Origin: Polynucleobacter meluiroseus
GTDB lineage: Bacteria; Pseudomonadota; Gammaproteobacteria; Burkholderiales; Burkholderiaceae
Reading direction: 5' to 3'
NCBI GenBank assembly: GCA_945879115.1
Contig: CAMDUR010000010.1
Location: 1-56,000 of the forward strand
DNA: 56,000 nucleotides
The notes below the pieces were generated by a model that made no database searches, was not told where the DNA came from, and saw only the letters and a list, made by a program, of their open reading frames with translations. Of the stretch, positions 17,744-28,982 are shown one piece after another; position 1 is the stretch's first letter, and every line of letters starts with the position of its first letter. A program made the translations under genes and the position numbers.

Positions 17744-19432
17744 TTAGGCTGGCTTTTTATTGCCATCACCATAAACTCTATTAATTTGCCACTGCTGTGC
17801 AATTGATAAGATGTTATTAACAACCCAGTAAAGGACCAAGCCCGACGGGAAGAAAAAGAACATGATTGAAAATATCAATGGCATATACATCATTAACTTT
17901 GCCTGAAGTGGATCGGGTGGTGTTGGGTTTAGTTTCACTTGAATAAACATCGAAATCGCCATGATGATTGGCAATAAACCAATTGGCGCCCCAAACCAAA
18001 CTCCAAACAAAGTGTCTGGTTGTGATAAATCCTGGATCCAGCCAAGCCAAGGAGCCCCGCGCATCTCAACAGAAGCCAATAGAACCCAATACAAAGCAAT
18101 GAACACAGGAATCTGAACAACCACTGGCAAACAACCGCCCAGAGGGTTGATCTTCTCTTTTCGATACATCTCCATCATGGCTTGATTTAATTTTTGTGGC
18201 TCACCCTTAAAGCGCTCTTTCATTTCCATGAGCCTTGGTTGAACCAATTTCATTTTTGCCATTGATTTATAACTGGCCGCGGACAAAGGAAAGAACAAAA
18301 GCTTAATCAAAACTGTTAATAAAATAATTGACCAACCCCAATTATTGACAATGCCGTGTATCTTTTCTAAGAGCCAAAAAATAGGTTTGGCCAATATGGT
18401 CAACCAACCATAATCTTTTACTAACTCAAGTCCAGGCGCAATACTTTCTAAAACACTTTCTTCTTGCGGACCAACAAAAAGTTTCAGGCTCTCTGTTTTC
18501 TCTTGACCAACACCAATTGGCTCTAATTTAGATTTAACCCCGACACGATATTGATTCTTTTCTAACATTTCAACATACAAATCTTTTTGATAAGTAGTGG
18601 ATGGAATCCAAGCGGTGGTGAAGTAATGTTGGATCATTGCAACCCACGTTGGTTGTCCAGCCATTTGGGTTCCAGGAGTTTTCGCCTTACCTTTTTCAAT
18701 ATCCGAAAACTCAACTTTCAAAAACTTCTCTGTGTCTGTGTAAATTGCTGGTCCAGTAAAGGTGCTGTAGAAAGAGCTGTCTTCTACTTTGCCCTTGAAG
18801 GACGGCTTACCGCCATCTCTTACTATCTCTGCATAAATTGTTGCATCTAAATTTTGTGCACTTATATTTTTAACAACATGCTTGGCATCTAATAAATAAG
18901 AGCCCGTTGTCAAAGCATATGTTTTTTCTAAGCGAACACCATTTTTTTCTGCAACCAAGATAACTGAATTATTGCTTGTGTTTCTAACTACGGAAAATAC
19001 CTGGGTGTGGTTTGGGAGCTCAACTCCTGTTGCAGATACTAAGCCGCTACGCGCAAAGTATTGACGCTCACTACTCTTGTCAAACAATGAAACAGGTGTT
19101 TTATCTTCCTCTAGGTGTTTGAGTAGTTTTGCCTTAACAATGGCGCCGCCCAATGTATCAATATTTAACTCCAGAACATCGTTCTTTAGAGTAATTATTT
19201 CTCCCGCTTTTGCGACCGTAGTTTGGTTCGCTGGCGCAACTGGGCTAGCGGCTGAAGAAGAGACAATTGGTTTTGGTAAATCTTGTTTGGGTTTATTAGG
19301 CTCTTGAGTTGTCTCAGCCTTCTTACTTGCTCCAAACATGGATGACTGACCATTATGCGTTTGCCAGTTATCAAACAGCAAAATAGCTGATATTGTGAAG
19401 ATTGCCCAAAGAAGCGTTTTTCTAATGTCCAT
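17744..19432 (-). CDS. yidC: Membrane protein insertase YidC
   Basis: YidC inserts proteins such as ATP synthase subunit c into the inner membrane, alone or with Sec. This 562-residue protein has one N-terminal membrane helix (about 6-22), a Pro/Ser/Ala-rich linker, the large periplasmic P1 domain (about 70-330) and a C-terminal core of five helices (about 350-550). The conserved Arg of the hydrophilic groove lies in the region following LLFFPLSAASYKSMAKMK. The ATP synthase genes that supply a client lie 15 kb to the right. Confidence 0.97.
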   Translation of the reverse strand: MDIRKTLLWAIFTISAILLFDNWQTHNGQSSMFGASKKAETTQEPNKPKQDLPKPIVSSSAASPVAPANQTTVAKAGEIITLKNDVLELNIDTLGGAIVKAKLLKHLEEDKTPVSLFDKSSERQYFARSGLVSATGVELPNHTQVFSVVRNTSNNSVILVAEKNGVRLEKTYALTTGSYLLDAKHVVKNISAQNLDATIYAEIVRDGGKPSFKGKVEDSSFYSTFTGPAIYTDTEKFLKVEFSDIEKGKAKTPGTQMAGQPTWVAMIQHYFTTAWIPSTTYQKDLYVEMLEKNQYRVGVKSKLEPIGVGQEKTESLKLFVGPQEESVLESIAPGLELVKDYGWLTILAKPIFWLLEKIHGIVNNWGWSIILLTVLIKLLFFPLSAASYKSMAKMKLVQPRLMEMKERFKGEPQKLNQAMMEMYRKEKINPLGGCLPVVVQIPVFIALYWVLLASVEMRGAPWLGWIQDLSQPDTLFGVWFGAPIGLLPIIMAISMFIQVKLNPTPPDPLQAKLMMYMPLIFSIMFFFFPSGLVLYWVVNNILSIAQQWQINRVYGDGNKKPA

Positions 19433-19481
19433 TGTTTTTTTCTGTATTAATTAGCGAATCGCCAATTGTAGTGTGAGAAGA

Positions 19482-19712
19482 TTATTTCTTGATGACCTTT
19501 TCGGGAACGAGATCTACACCACCTCGAGCCCAAGGGTTGCAACGACAAATTCTATAAAGCGCTAAATAACTGCCTTTTAATGCTCCATGCTGTTTTAGTG
19601 CATCAACGGCATAACATGAGCAAGTTGGATAAAACCGACATTGCGCCCCCCAAAAAGGACTTAAGGTTATTTGATAAAGCCGTATCAGTACTTGTAGTGC
19701 TTTAGAGATCAT
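19482..19712 (-). CDS. yidD: Membrane protein insertion efficiency factor YidD
   Basis: The 76-residue protein matches YidD in its amphipathic N-terminus ([24 protein letters not shown]), the conserved Cys pattern and the C-terminal [14 protein letters not shown]. It assists YidC-dependent insertion at the inner membrane. It overlaps the rnpA stop by four bases, the usual arrangement in the rpmH-rnpA-yidD-yidC-mnmE cluster. Confidence 0.95.
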   Translation of the reverse strand: MISKALQVLIRLYQITLSPFWGAQCRFYPTCSCYAVDALKQHGALKGSYLALYRICRCNPWARGGVDLVPEKVIKK

Positions 19713-20053
19713 CTTTGCAAGGCAAGTCCCATTAACTCTGAGCGTATTTCTTTTCTTTCTTGCTCCCTGAGCCTGTGTTTAGTTTTATCACCAATTTTCT
19801 TCCTGAGTCGAAGCACCAGCAACTGAGGTTCTGGTGAAATAGGTGCCACCCTGTATATTTCGCGCATTAATCGTTTAATTCTATTTCTATCAATAGCTCG
19901 CTTTGCGAGTTTTTTAGGAACAGTTAGCGCAAAACCTGGGCTCTTATCTATTAAAAGATGAGCCGCTATATATTTACTCGTTTGGGGTTTTTGAGCCAAG
20001 ATCTTTCGAATGGCTTCTGGGTCAGAAAGACTTGTAGAGCGAGGCAAACTCAT
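19709..20053 (-). CDS. rnpA: Ribonuclease P protein component
   Basis: RnpA is the protein subunit that helps the RNase P RNA trim tRNA 5' ends. The signature is [24 protein letters not shown] choose the ATG at 20053 (114 residues, MSLPRSTSL), because the longer reading from 20128 would run 41 bases back into rpmH and adds a non-conserved stretch. The choice is not certain; the ribosome-binding site AGAGCGAG is weak. Confidence 0.92.
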   Translation of the reverse strand: MSLPRSTSLSDPEAIRKILAQKPQTSKYIAAHLLIDKSPGFALTVPKKLAKRAIDRNRIKRLMREIYRVAPISPEPQLLVLRLRKKIGDKTKHRLREQERKEIRSELMGLALQR

Positions 20054-20087
20054 GCTCGCTCTACCAATTTTCTGATCTTGCTGTTTT

Positions 20088-20222
20088 TTAAACAGCGAGG
20101 CGCTTACGCCCTTTTCCACGGCGCGCATTTAAAACATGACGTCCGCCCTTTGTTTTCATGCGAACACGAAAGCCATGGGTACGTTTACGACGGGTTACTG
20201 ACGGTTGATATGTACGTTTCAT
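20088..20222 (-). CDS. rpmH: 50S ribosomal protein L34
   Basis: A 44-residue highly basic protein starts [18 protein letters not shown] and ends in an Arg/Lys-rich tail (GRKRLAV), the unmistakable L34 sequence of the large ribosomal subunit. A GGAAAC ribosome-binding site lies just upstream. It heads the rpmH-rnpA-yidD-yidC-mnmE cluster and faces away from dnaA. Confidence 0.97.
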   Translation of the reverse strand: MKRTYQPSVTRRKRTHGFRVRMKTKGGRHVLNARRGKGRKRLAV

Positions 20223-20244
20223 AATTGTTTCCTAACTAACCCTA

Positions 20245-20274
20245 TATTTTCGCTTTATAAAAAAGGGTCGTCAA
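20245..20274 (-). promoter_or_regulatory. Putative rpmH promoter
   Basis: On the minus strand TTGACG (20269-20274) is a good -35 box, followed after 18 bases by AAAATA (20245-20250), a poor -10 box. It is placed 25-50 bases before the rpmH start. The strong -35 and the position support it; the -10 is weak. Confidence 0.45.
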
Positions 20275-20296
20275 TAGATATTTAAAGAATATATTT

Positions 20297-20390
20297 TTAT
20301 TCACATGAGCATCTTGTTGTTTTTTATAAATTTTCTGACTTGTCAACATGTTATCCACAGCTTATCCACCGACTTATCCTTTGTGGATAA
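20297..20390. promoter_or_regulatory. DnaA-box cluster upstream of dnaA (left part of bipartite oriC)
   Basis: Four 9-mers resemble the DnaA box TTATCCACA. They are TTATTCACA at 20297, a perfect box at 20351, TTATCCACC at 20362 (one mismatch), and a perfect box on the minus strand at 20382-20390. They lie within the 200-base rpmH-dnaA gap and just before the dnaA start, suitable both for origin assembly and for autoregulation of dnaA. Confidence 0.85.
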
Positions 20391-20422
20391 CTTTTATCAG
20401 CAACTACAATTGCGTTGTGATT

Positions 20423-21859
20423 ATGAATACTTTGACAAATTCCGCTTTAACGGCAAATAACAATCTTGAGACATTTTGGGCGTTTGTGACAGCTTCCTTT
20501 TCTAAGGAACTGTCGCCACAACAATTTAAAACGTGGATCAAACCTTTGTTTGCCTTGGGATTTAATGATACAGACAATATTTTGTCTTTGGCGGCGCCCA
20601 ATAGATTTAAGCTAGATTGGGCTAAAAACCAATTTAATCAACGGTTTATTGAACTATCTCAAAATTTTTATGGTCGTCCTGTGATAGTTGAGTGGGTCTT
20701 AGACCCGAAAGTTAAGTTGGTCAATACGTCAGATAAACAATCTGAGTTTTTAGTGGAATCATTTGAAAACACCCCACAATCTCTCAATAATGATTTTAGT
20801 GACCTGGTTCCTGACGCCCCTAGTATTAGTATTGATGGCCGCTCACGGCTGAATCCCAGCCTAACTTTTGATAGTTTTGTAACAGGTAAAGCTAATCAGC
20901 TGGCCCGTGCCGCAGCCATTCAGGTGGCCAACAACCCCGGTTCTTCTTATAACCCGATGTATTTATATGGCGGTGTTGGTCTGGGTAAAACCCACTTGAT
21001 TCATGCTATTGGTAATCATTTATTACAAGAAAAACCAAAGGCTAAAATTCGTTACATTCATGCCGAGCAATATGTATCCGACGTGGTTAAGGCATATCAA
21101 CAAAAGTCTTTTGATAAATTTAAGCAGTATTACCACTCTCTAGATTTGCTCCTGATTGATGACATTCAGTTTTTTGCTGGGAAGCCACGCTCTCAAGAAG
21201 AGTTTTTCTATGCATTTGAGGCCCTAACAGCAAACAAATCGCAGGTCATCATGACCAGTGACACGTATCCGAAAGAAATTTCGGGGATTGATGACCGCCT
21301 TATTTCTAGGTTTGACTCTGGCTTAACTGTTGCTATTGAGCCGCCTGAATTAGAGATGCGGGTCGCTATTTTGATGAAAAAAGCGCTTTCAGAAGGCTTG
21401 CCTCTAACGGAAGATGTGGCATTTTTTGTTGCCAAACACTTAAGATCCAACGTTCGAGAGCTTGAGGGTGCTTTGCGCAAGATTCTGGCCTATGTAAGGT
21501 TTCATGGCAAAGAAATTACGATTGAGGTGGCCCGGGAGGCCCTTAAGGACTTGTTATCGGTTCAAAACAGACAAATCTCCGTAGAAAATATACAGAAAAC
21601 AGTTGCCGATTTTTATAATATAAAAATTGCTGATATGTACTCAAAAAAACGTCCGGCTAATATAGCAAGACCAAGACAAATAGCGATGTATATTGCTAAA
21701 GAGTTAACTCAAAAGAGCTTGCCAGAAATAGGCGAGTTATTTGGGGGTAGAGACCACACAACAGTTTTACACGCAGTTCGGAAAGTTACAGAAGAACGTT
21801 CTCGAGACAACCAACTTAACCATGAATTGCACGTTTTAGAGCAGTCTCTAAAGAACTAA
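20423..21859 (+). CDS. dnaA: Chromosomal replication initiator DnaA
   Basis: DnaA binds oriC and melts it with ATP. With the ATG at 20423 ([10 protein letters not shown]) the protein has 478 residues: domain I ([25 protein letters not shown]), a variable linker, and an AAA+ domain with Walker [10 protein letters not shown] (about 183-191) and Walker B LLIDDIQF. The C-terminal helix-turn-helix ends in the signature [12 protein letters not shown] longer reading from 20348 would translate through the DnaA boxes and is unlikely; an in-frame GTG at 20417 is a minor alternative. Confidence 0.97.
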   Translation: MNTLTNSALTANNNLETFWAFVTASFSKELSPQQFKTWIKPLFALGFNDTDNILSLAAPNRFKLDWAKNQFNQRFIELSQNFYGRPVIVEWVLDPKVKLVNTSDKQSEFLVESFENTPQSLNNDFSDLVPDAPSISIDGRSRLNPSLTFDSFVTGKANQLARAAAIQVANNPGSSYNPMYLYGGVGLGKTHLIHAIGNHLLQEKPKAKIRYIHAEQYVSDVVKAYQQKSFDKFKQYYHSLDLLLIDDIQFFAGKPRSQEEFFYAFEALTANKSQVIMTSDTYPKEISGIDDRLISRFDSGLTVAIEPPELEMRVAILMKKALSEGLPLTEDVAFFVAKHLRSNVRELEGALRKILAYVRFHGKEITIEVAREALKDLLSVQNRQISVENIQKTVADFYNIKIADMYSKKRPANIARPRQIAMYIAKELTQKSLPEIGELFGGRDHTTVLHAVRKVTEERSRDNQLNHELHVLEQSLKN

Positions 21860-22137
21860 TGGTTCTGTGGAAAACTATGTGGATAGGTTATGTATAACAC
21901 TGGTGATAAGTACTTTAATATTGTGTGGATAGATTGTGAATAAGGTTGTAAGTGTGATTAAAGGGTAAAAGTTATTAGACTTTATCCAAAGGATTTCCAA
22001 AAGATATCCACAAGGTTTCAATGAATGTAAAATGATGATTAATAAATGATTTTTTAGTTATCCACAGATTTCGGCTGCTTTATTAACTACTACTATAGAT
22101 ATATACATATAAATAAATTAATACAGGAATAAGAACC
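21860..22137. other. oriC: Replication origin oriC (dnaA-dnaN intergenic region)
   Basis: This 278-base AT-rich gap carries several DnaA-box matches: minus-strand boxes at 21866 (TTTTCCACA), 21878, 21924 (both CTATCCACA) and 21935 (TTATTCACA), and plus-strand boxes at 21982 (TTATCCAAA), 22004 (ATATCCACA) and 22058-22066 (perfect). After the last box comes a GC-richer stretch (TCGGCTGC), then CTACTACTA at 22087-22095, then about 35 bases of nearly pure A/T. On the lower strand the triplets read GAT-GAT-GAT 3' to 5', the DnaA-trio pattern. I infer that this is the unwinding site. Confidence 0.88.
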
Positions 22138-23253
22138 ATGGAACTGGTCAATACAACAAGAGATAAGTTATTAAAGCCACTTCAATTAGTGAGTGGCATT
22201 GTCGAGCGTCGACATACGCTTCCAATCTTGGCTAATTTGTTATTCAAGAAAAACGGAAATGCTGTTTCTTTAGTTTCTACAGATATTGAAATTCAAATTA
22301 CAACTCATGCAGACTTTGGTGTGGGATCTGATAATTTAAGCACTACGGTTGGTGCTAGAAAGCTTGTTGATATTTTAAGAGCTTTACCAGAGGGCCCATT
22401 AAGTCTTTCTTTAAAAGACAACAAGATGGTTGTTCAAAGTGGTAAGAGTCGTTTTACCCTACAAACACTTGCAGCAAATGAATTTCCAATCATGCCGGAA
22501 TCAACAGATGTTTCTGCTAGTTGGGAAATGTCTCAAAAAGCATTTAAACAACTTATTAGCCAAGTTCATTTTGCAATGGCCCAGCAAGATATTCGTTATT
22601 ACTTAAACGGTATGTTATTTGTTTTAGAAGGTCAGCGCATCATTGCGGTTGCAACCGATGGACACCGCCTAGCCTATAGCCATGTTGATTTAGATAAAAA
22701 TCCAACGGGTAATGGTCAGAAGCAAGAAATTATTATTCCGAGAAAAACAATCCTAGAGTTACAACACCTGTTAGAAGATTCTGATGAGCCTGTAGTTGTC
22801 TCCTTAGCAAACAATCAAGTCAAGTTTAATTTTGGAAGTGTTGAACTCCTATCTAAATTGGTTGAGGGGAAATTTCCAGATTTTCAAAGAGTCATTCCTA
22901 AAGGCCAAAACAACAGTCTGGTTGTAAAACGAGAAGCTCTTCAATCTTCTTTGCAAAGAGCTGCGATTCTAACGACCGATAAGTTTAAGGGTGTACGTTG
23001 TGTATTGTCAGATAACTGTCTAACCATTCAATCAACGAATGCAGAGCAAGAAGAGGCTCAAGAAGATATTGAAACTGAATACGATGGCGATAAAATTGAT
23101 ATTGGATTTAATGTTTCATACTTGTTAGATGTTCTTGCAAACTTAAAAAACGATTCAATTCAAATCAGTTTGGGTGACTCAAACAGCAGTGCTGTTATTA
23201 CACTTCCTGAACAAGAAGGTTTTAAGTACGTAGTAATGCCAATGCGCATTTAA
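22138..23253 (+). CDS. dnaN: DNA polymerase III sliding clamp (beta subunit)
   Basis: DnaN forms the ring that tethers DNA polymerase III to DNA. The 371-residue protein has three repeated clamp domains and starts MELVNTTRDKLLKPLQLVSGIVERR. It contains ATDGHRLAYSH and the C-terminal PMRI that helps form the partner-binding cleft. The ribosome-binding site AGGAA precedes the ATG, directly after the AT-rich origin tract. Confidence 0.97.
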   Translation: MELVNTTRDKLLKPLQLVSGIVERRHTLPILANLLFKKNGNAVSLVSTDIEIQITTHADFGVGSDNLSTTVGARKLVDILRALPEGPLSLSLKDNKMVVQSGKSRFTLQTLAANEFPIMPESTDVSASWEMSQKAFKQLISQVHFAMAQQDIRYYLNGMLFVLEGQRIIAVATDGHRLAYSHVDLDKNPTGNGQKQEIIIPRKTILELQHLLEDSDEPVVVSLANNQVKFNFGSVELLSKLVEGKFPDFQRVIPKGQNNSLVVKREALQSSLQRAAILTTDKFKGVRCVLSDNCLTIQSTNAEQEEAQEDIETEYDGDKIDIGFNVSYLLDVLANLKNDSIQISLGDSNSSAVITLPEQEGFKYVVMPMRI

Positions 23254-23275
23254 TGGTTTTATAAGAAAAGATTAA

Positions 23276-26231
<2,956 letters not shown>

Positions 26232-26235
26232 GTTT

Positions 26236-26454
26236 ATGTTGTTTATATCAATACAAGAAATTGAGTCTGCCATCAACTATTGGCGTGATAAATCTCCATC
26301 ATCCGGTGAGTCCTTGGTATTGTGCAATGAAGCAGCTTGTTTAGCCAAGCCATATGCATTGATGATAATTCAATCATCGCAAAGAATTGCACTTGAGAGT
26401 TTGGGGGAGTCCGAACGATCAGCCCTACAGGTTTATTTGCAAAACAAGGCTTAG
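26236..26454 (+). CDS. DUF3717 family small protein
   Basis: With the ATG at 26236 this is a 72-residue protein of the DUF3717 type known from Burkholderiales: an N-terminal helix ISIQEIESAINYWRDKSPSSG, a CNEAACLA segment and a C-terminal Ser/Glu helix. Function is unknown. The longer reading from 26191 runs back into the SET gene and adds non-conserved residues. It lies four bases after the SET gene and one base before the GMC gene, so it is part of the same tight operon. Confidence 0.8.
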   Translation: MLFISIQEIESAINYWRDKSPSSGESLVLCNEAACLAKPYALMIIQSSQRIALESLGESERSALQVYLQNKA

Positions 26455-26455
26455 C

Positions 26456-28084
26456 ATGACAGAGGCCATTTCTACTAGTCGCGGCGAGTTTGATTACATT
26501 ATTGTTGGTGCTGGTAGCGCTGGCTGTGTGTTGGCGAATCGACTAAGCGAAACCCCATCAAATAAAGTTTTACTATTAGACGCTGGTGGTAAAGATGACT
26601 ATTTGTGGATACACATACCGGTTGGCTATCTATATTGTATTAACAACCCTAAAACAGATTGGATGTTTAAAACGTCAGCTCAGTTAGGGCTCAACGGTAG
26701 AAGCTTAATTTATCCTAGAGGCAAGGTCTTGGGCGGCTCTTCATCTATCAACGGGATGATTTACATGCGCGGACAATCCCAAGATTATGATGAGTGGGCC
26801 AGCTTAACTGGCGATAATTCTTGGTCATGGCATTCGGTTTTAAATGATTTTAAAAGTATCGAAGACTATCACGGTGGCGCCAATGCTTTTCATGGCGCCG
26901 GCGGCGAGTGGCGCGTTGAAAAGCAAAGGTTAAGCTGGAAAATATTGGAGGCGTTTAAAACGGCTGCCAATCAATTTGGCATTCCATCGGTTGAAGACTT
27001 CAATCGCGGCTGTAATCGCGGGGTTTCCTATTTTGATGTTACGCAAAAAAAGGGTTGGCGTTTAAACTCTTCAAAAGCATTTCTTCAGCCAGCGGCTCAA
27101 AGAGAAAGCTTAACCATTGTTACCAGCGCCTCTGTTGATAAGTTAATTTTCGATGGCTTCAATTGTAGAGGCGTTAAGTTTTGGCTTAATGGTCAGTGTC
27201 ATCATGCAATCGCCAAGAAAGAAACCCTACTATCTGCTGGCACTATTGGCAGCGTTCAAATCTTGGAAAGGTCTGGTCTTGGAGATAGGGCTTTACTTGA
27301 AAGCATGGGTATTGAATGTAAAAAGCATTTACCTGGTGTTGGCGAAAACTTACAAGATCACCTTCAAATTAGGATGGTTTATAAAGTTAAGGGATTTAGA
27401 ACGCTTAACAAAATTGCAGCAAATTGGTGGGGTAAGTTCGCGATTGGTTTACAGTATATTTTGACTCGACGCGGGCCCATGTCAATGGCGCCCTCGCAAC
27501 TTGGAGCCTTTACTTTTTCTTCAGAGTCTTACGATAGACCAAACATTCAATATCATGTTCAACCACTCTCGTTGGAAAGATTTGGGGAGCCATTACATAC
27601 CTTCAATGCATTTACGGCGAGTGTTTGCAACTTAAGACCCAGCTCTCGAGGCTCGGTTCACATTACATCATCCAGCCTTGACTCTTTGCCCTTAATTAAT
27701 CCCAACTACTTGTCTTCTGAAGAGGATCGTCAAGTTGCAATTGAGTCTGTAGGCATTACCCGAGCCATTGTTAATCAACCAGTTTTTAATTCTGCGGGAG
27801 TTGTAGAACATAAACCTGGTAAACAATTTGTTAATGATGAAGAGCTTTTGTCTCAGATCGCAGAAATTGGCACAACTATTTTTCACCCAGTTGGCACATG
27901 TAAGATGGGTAAAGCGGATGATCCCAATGCGGTCGTGGACCCTAATTTACGAGTGTTGGGGATTGGCGGTCTTCGGGTTGTTGATGCTAGTGTTATGCCA
28001 ACAATTACCTCGGGTAATACCGCCGCCCCAACAATGATGATTGCCGAAAAGATTGCGCGGCAAATTTTGAGTGCTGCCCCTTGA
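26456..28084 (+). CDS. GMC family FAD oxidoreductase (choline dehydrogenase-like)
   Basis: This 542-residue flavoprotein of the glucose-methanol-choline family oxidises an alcohol with FAD. FDYIIVGAGSAGCVLANRLSE is the N-terminal FAD fold, YPRGKVLGGSSSINGM the GMC signature 1, and the C-terminal IFHPVGTCKMG holds the catalytic His. VVDASVMPTITSGNTAAPTMMI closes the FAD domain. The substrate cannot be told from sequence; choline is unlikely without betaine genes nearby. The start at 26456 follows the DUF3717 stop by one base. Confidence 0.92.
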   Translation: MTEAISTSRGEFDYIIVGAGSAGCVLANRLSETPSNKVLLLDAGGKDDYLWIHIPVGYLYCINNPKTDWMFKTSAQLGLNGRSLIYPRGKVLGGSSSINGMIYMRGQSQDYDEWASLTGDNSWSWHSVLNDFKSIEDYHGGANAFHGAGGEWRVEKQRLSWKILEAFKTAANQFGIPSVEDFNRGCNRGVSYFDVTQKKGWRLNSSKAFLQPAAQRESLTIVTSASVDKLIFDGFNCRGVKFWLNGQCHHAIAKKETLLSAGTIGSVQILERSGLGDRALLESMGIECKKHLPGVGENLQDHLQIRMVYKVKGFRTLNKIAANWWGKFAIGLQYILTRRGPMSMAPSQLGAFTFSSESYDRPNIQYHVQPLSLERFGEPLHTFNAFTASVCNLRPSSRGSVHITSSSLDSLPLINPNYLSSEEDRQVAIESVGITRAIVNQPVFNSAGVVEHKPGKQFVNDEELLSQIAEIGTTIFHPVGTCKMGKADDPNAVVDPNLRVLGIGGLRVVDASVMPTITSGNTAAPTMMIAEKIARQILSAAP

Positions 28085-28878
28085 TTGAAGTTGATTTTTT
28101 TCATTGGTCTGTTTGGCTACTTCTTTTAGCCGCAGCCGCAGCCGGCTTTGTTGACTCAGTGGCGGGTGGAGGTGGGCTCATTCAGGTTCCCGCCTTATTC
28201 TCGGTTTACCCTTCTGCTGCCCCGGCCACTTTGTTGGGGACAAATAAAGTAGCATCAATTGGTGGAACACTAATTGCCGCTAAAAGATACTTAAAAACAG
28301 TTAAGTTACCCTATTTCATTGTAATTCCAGCGATATTGTTTGCTTTCATGGGCTCTTTTGCTGGTGCAGCGGTTGTCAGAACCGTGTCTCTAGATGTTTT
28401 TCGAATCCTGTTGCCCATCATATTGTTTGCTCTATTAATTTATACAGTTAAGCAGCCGTCACTAGGGGCCACCCATTCACCGCCAATTTCCAGCAGTTCG
28501 AGAGTATTACAAGCGGCCATTCTGGGCGGAGTCATTGGTTTTTACGATGGGTTTTTCGGTCCAGGAACGGGTAGCTTTTTATTAATCGGTTTTGTTCGTA
28601 TTTTTGGCTTTGATTTTTTACACGCCTCCGCGGCGACGAAGCTTGTTAATGCCGCGACTAACTTGGCGGCCATTCTCTTGTTTGCTTCATTTGGCCATAT
28701 TCAGTGGGCTCTTGGTGTCGCCATGATGTTGATGAATATTGTTGGAAGCGTCGTTGGCTCTGGCTATGCGGTACGTTATGGCAGCGGGTTTGTTAGGAAG
28801 ATATTTATAGCCGTGGTGGCTGCTTTGATTTTTAAAACTGGCTATGATGCTTTTAGATATTTTGGCTGGCCAGCCTAA
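28081..28878 (+). CDS. TSUP (TauE/SafE) family membrane permease
   Basis: This 265-residue protein has about eight hydrophobic helices in two similar halves. The family pattern GFVDSVAGGGGLIQVPALF occurs in the first half and GFYDGFFGPGTGSFLLIGFVR in the second. TSUP proteins move sulfite, sulfonates or organic acids across the inner membrane; the substrate here is unknown. The TTG start at 28081 overlaps the GMC stop, which suggests coupling and perhaps a joint role with the oxidoreductase. Confidence 0.88.
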   Translation: MIEVDFFHWSVWLLLLAAAAAGFVDSVAGGGGLIQVPALFSVYPSAAPATLLGTNKVASIGGTLIAAKRYLKTVKLPYFIVIPAILFAFMGSFAGAAVVRTVSLDVFRILLPIILFALLIYTVKQPSLGATHSPPISSSSRVLQAAILGGVIGFYDGFFGPGTGSFLLIGFVRIFGFDFLHASAATKLVNAATNLAAILLFASFGHIQWALGVAMMLMNIVGSVVGSGYAVRYGSGFVRKIFIAVVAALIFKTGYDAFRYFGWPA

Positions 28879-28897
28879 TGCGGTTTACCGCCACGAC

Positions 28898-28913
28898 CGT
28901 TTCACGTGAAACA
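28898..28913. other. parS: parS centromere site 1
   Basis: The sequence CGTTTCACGTGAAACA matches the 16-bp parS consensus at 15 of 16 positions, and its 14-bp core is a perfect palindrome. It lies 70 bases before mnmG and 2.7 kb before parA, where ParB would load for chromosome segregation. Confidence 0.92.
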
Positions 28914-28982
28914 AGTAAACGAGCTAGGCTCTTGAGCCCTTTAGTCCCAGGTGATATCATCGCCGACCTAGCTAGGTGATTT

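Noticed and set aside
28928..28939. GGCTC-TT-GAGCC hairpin after the TSUP gene
   Set aside because: Five pairs with a two-base loop and no T-run; not a credible terminator.
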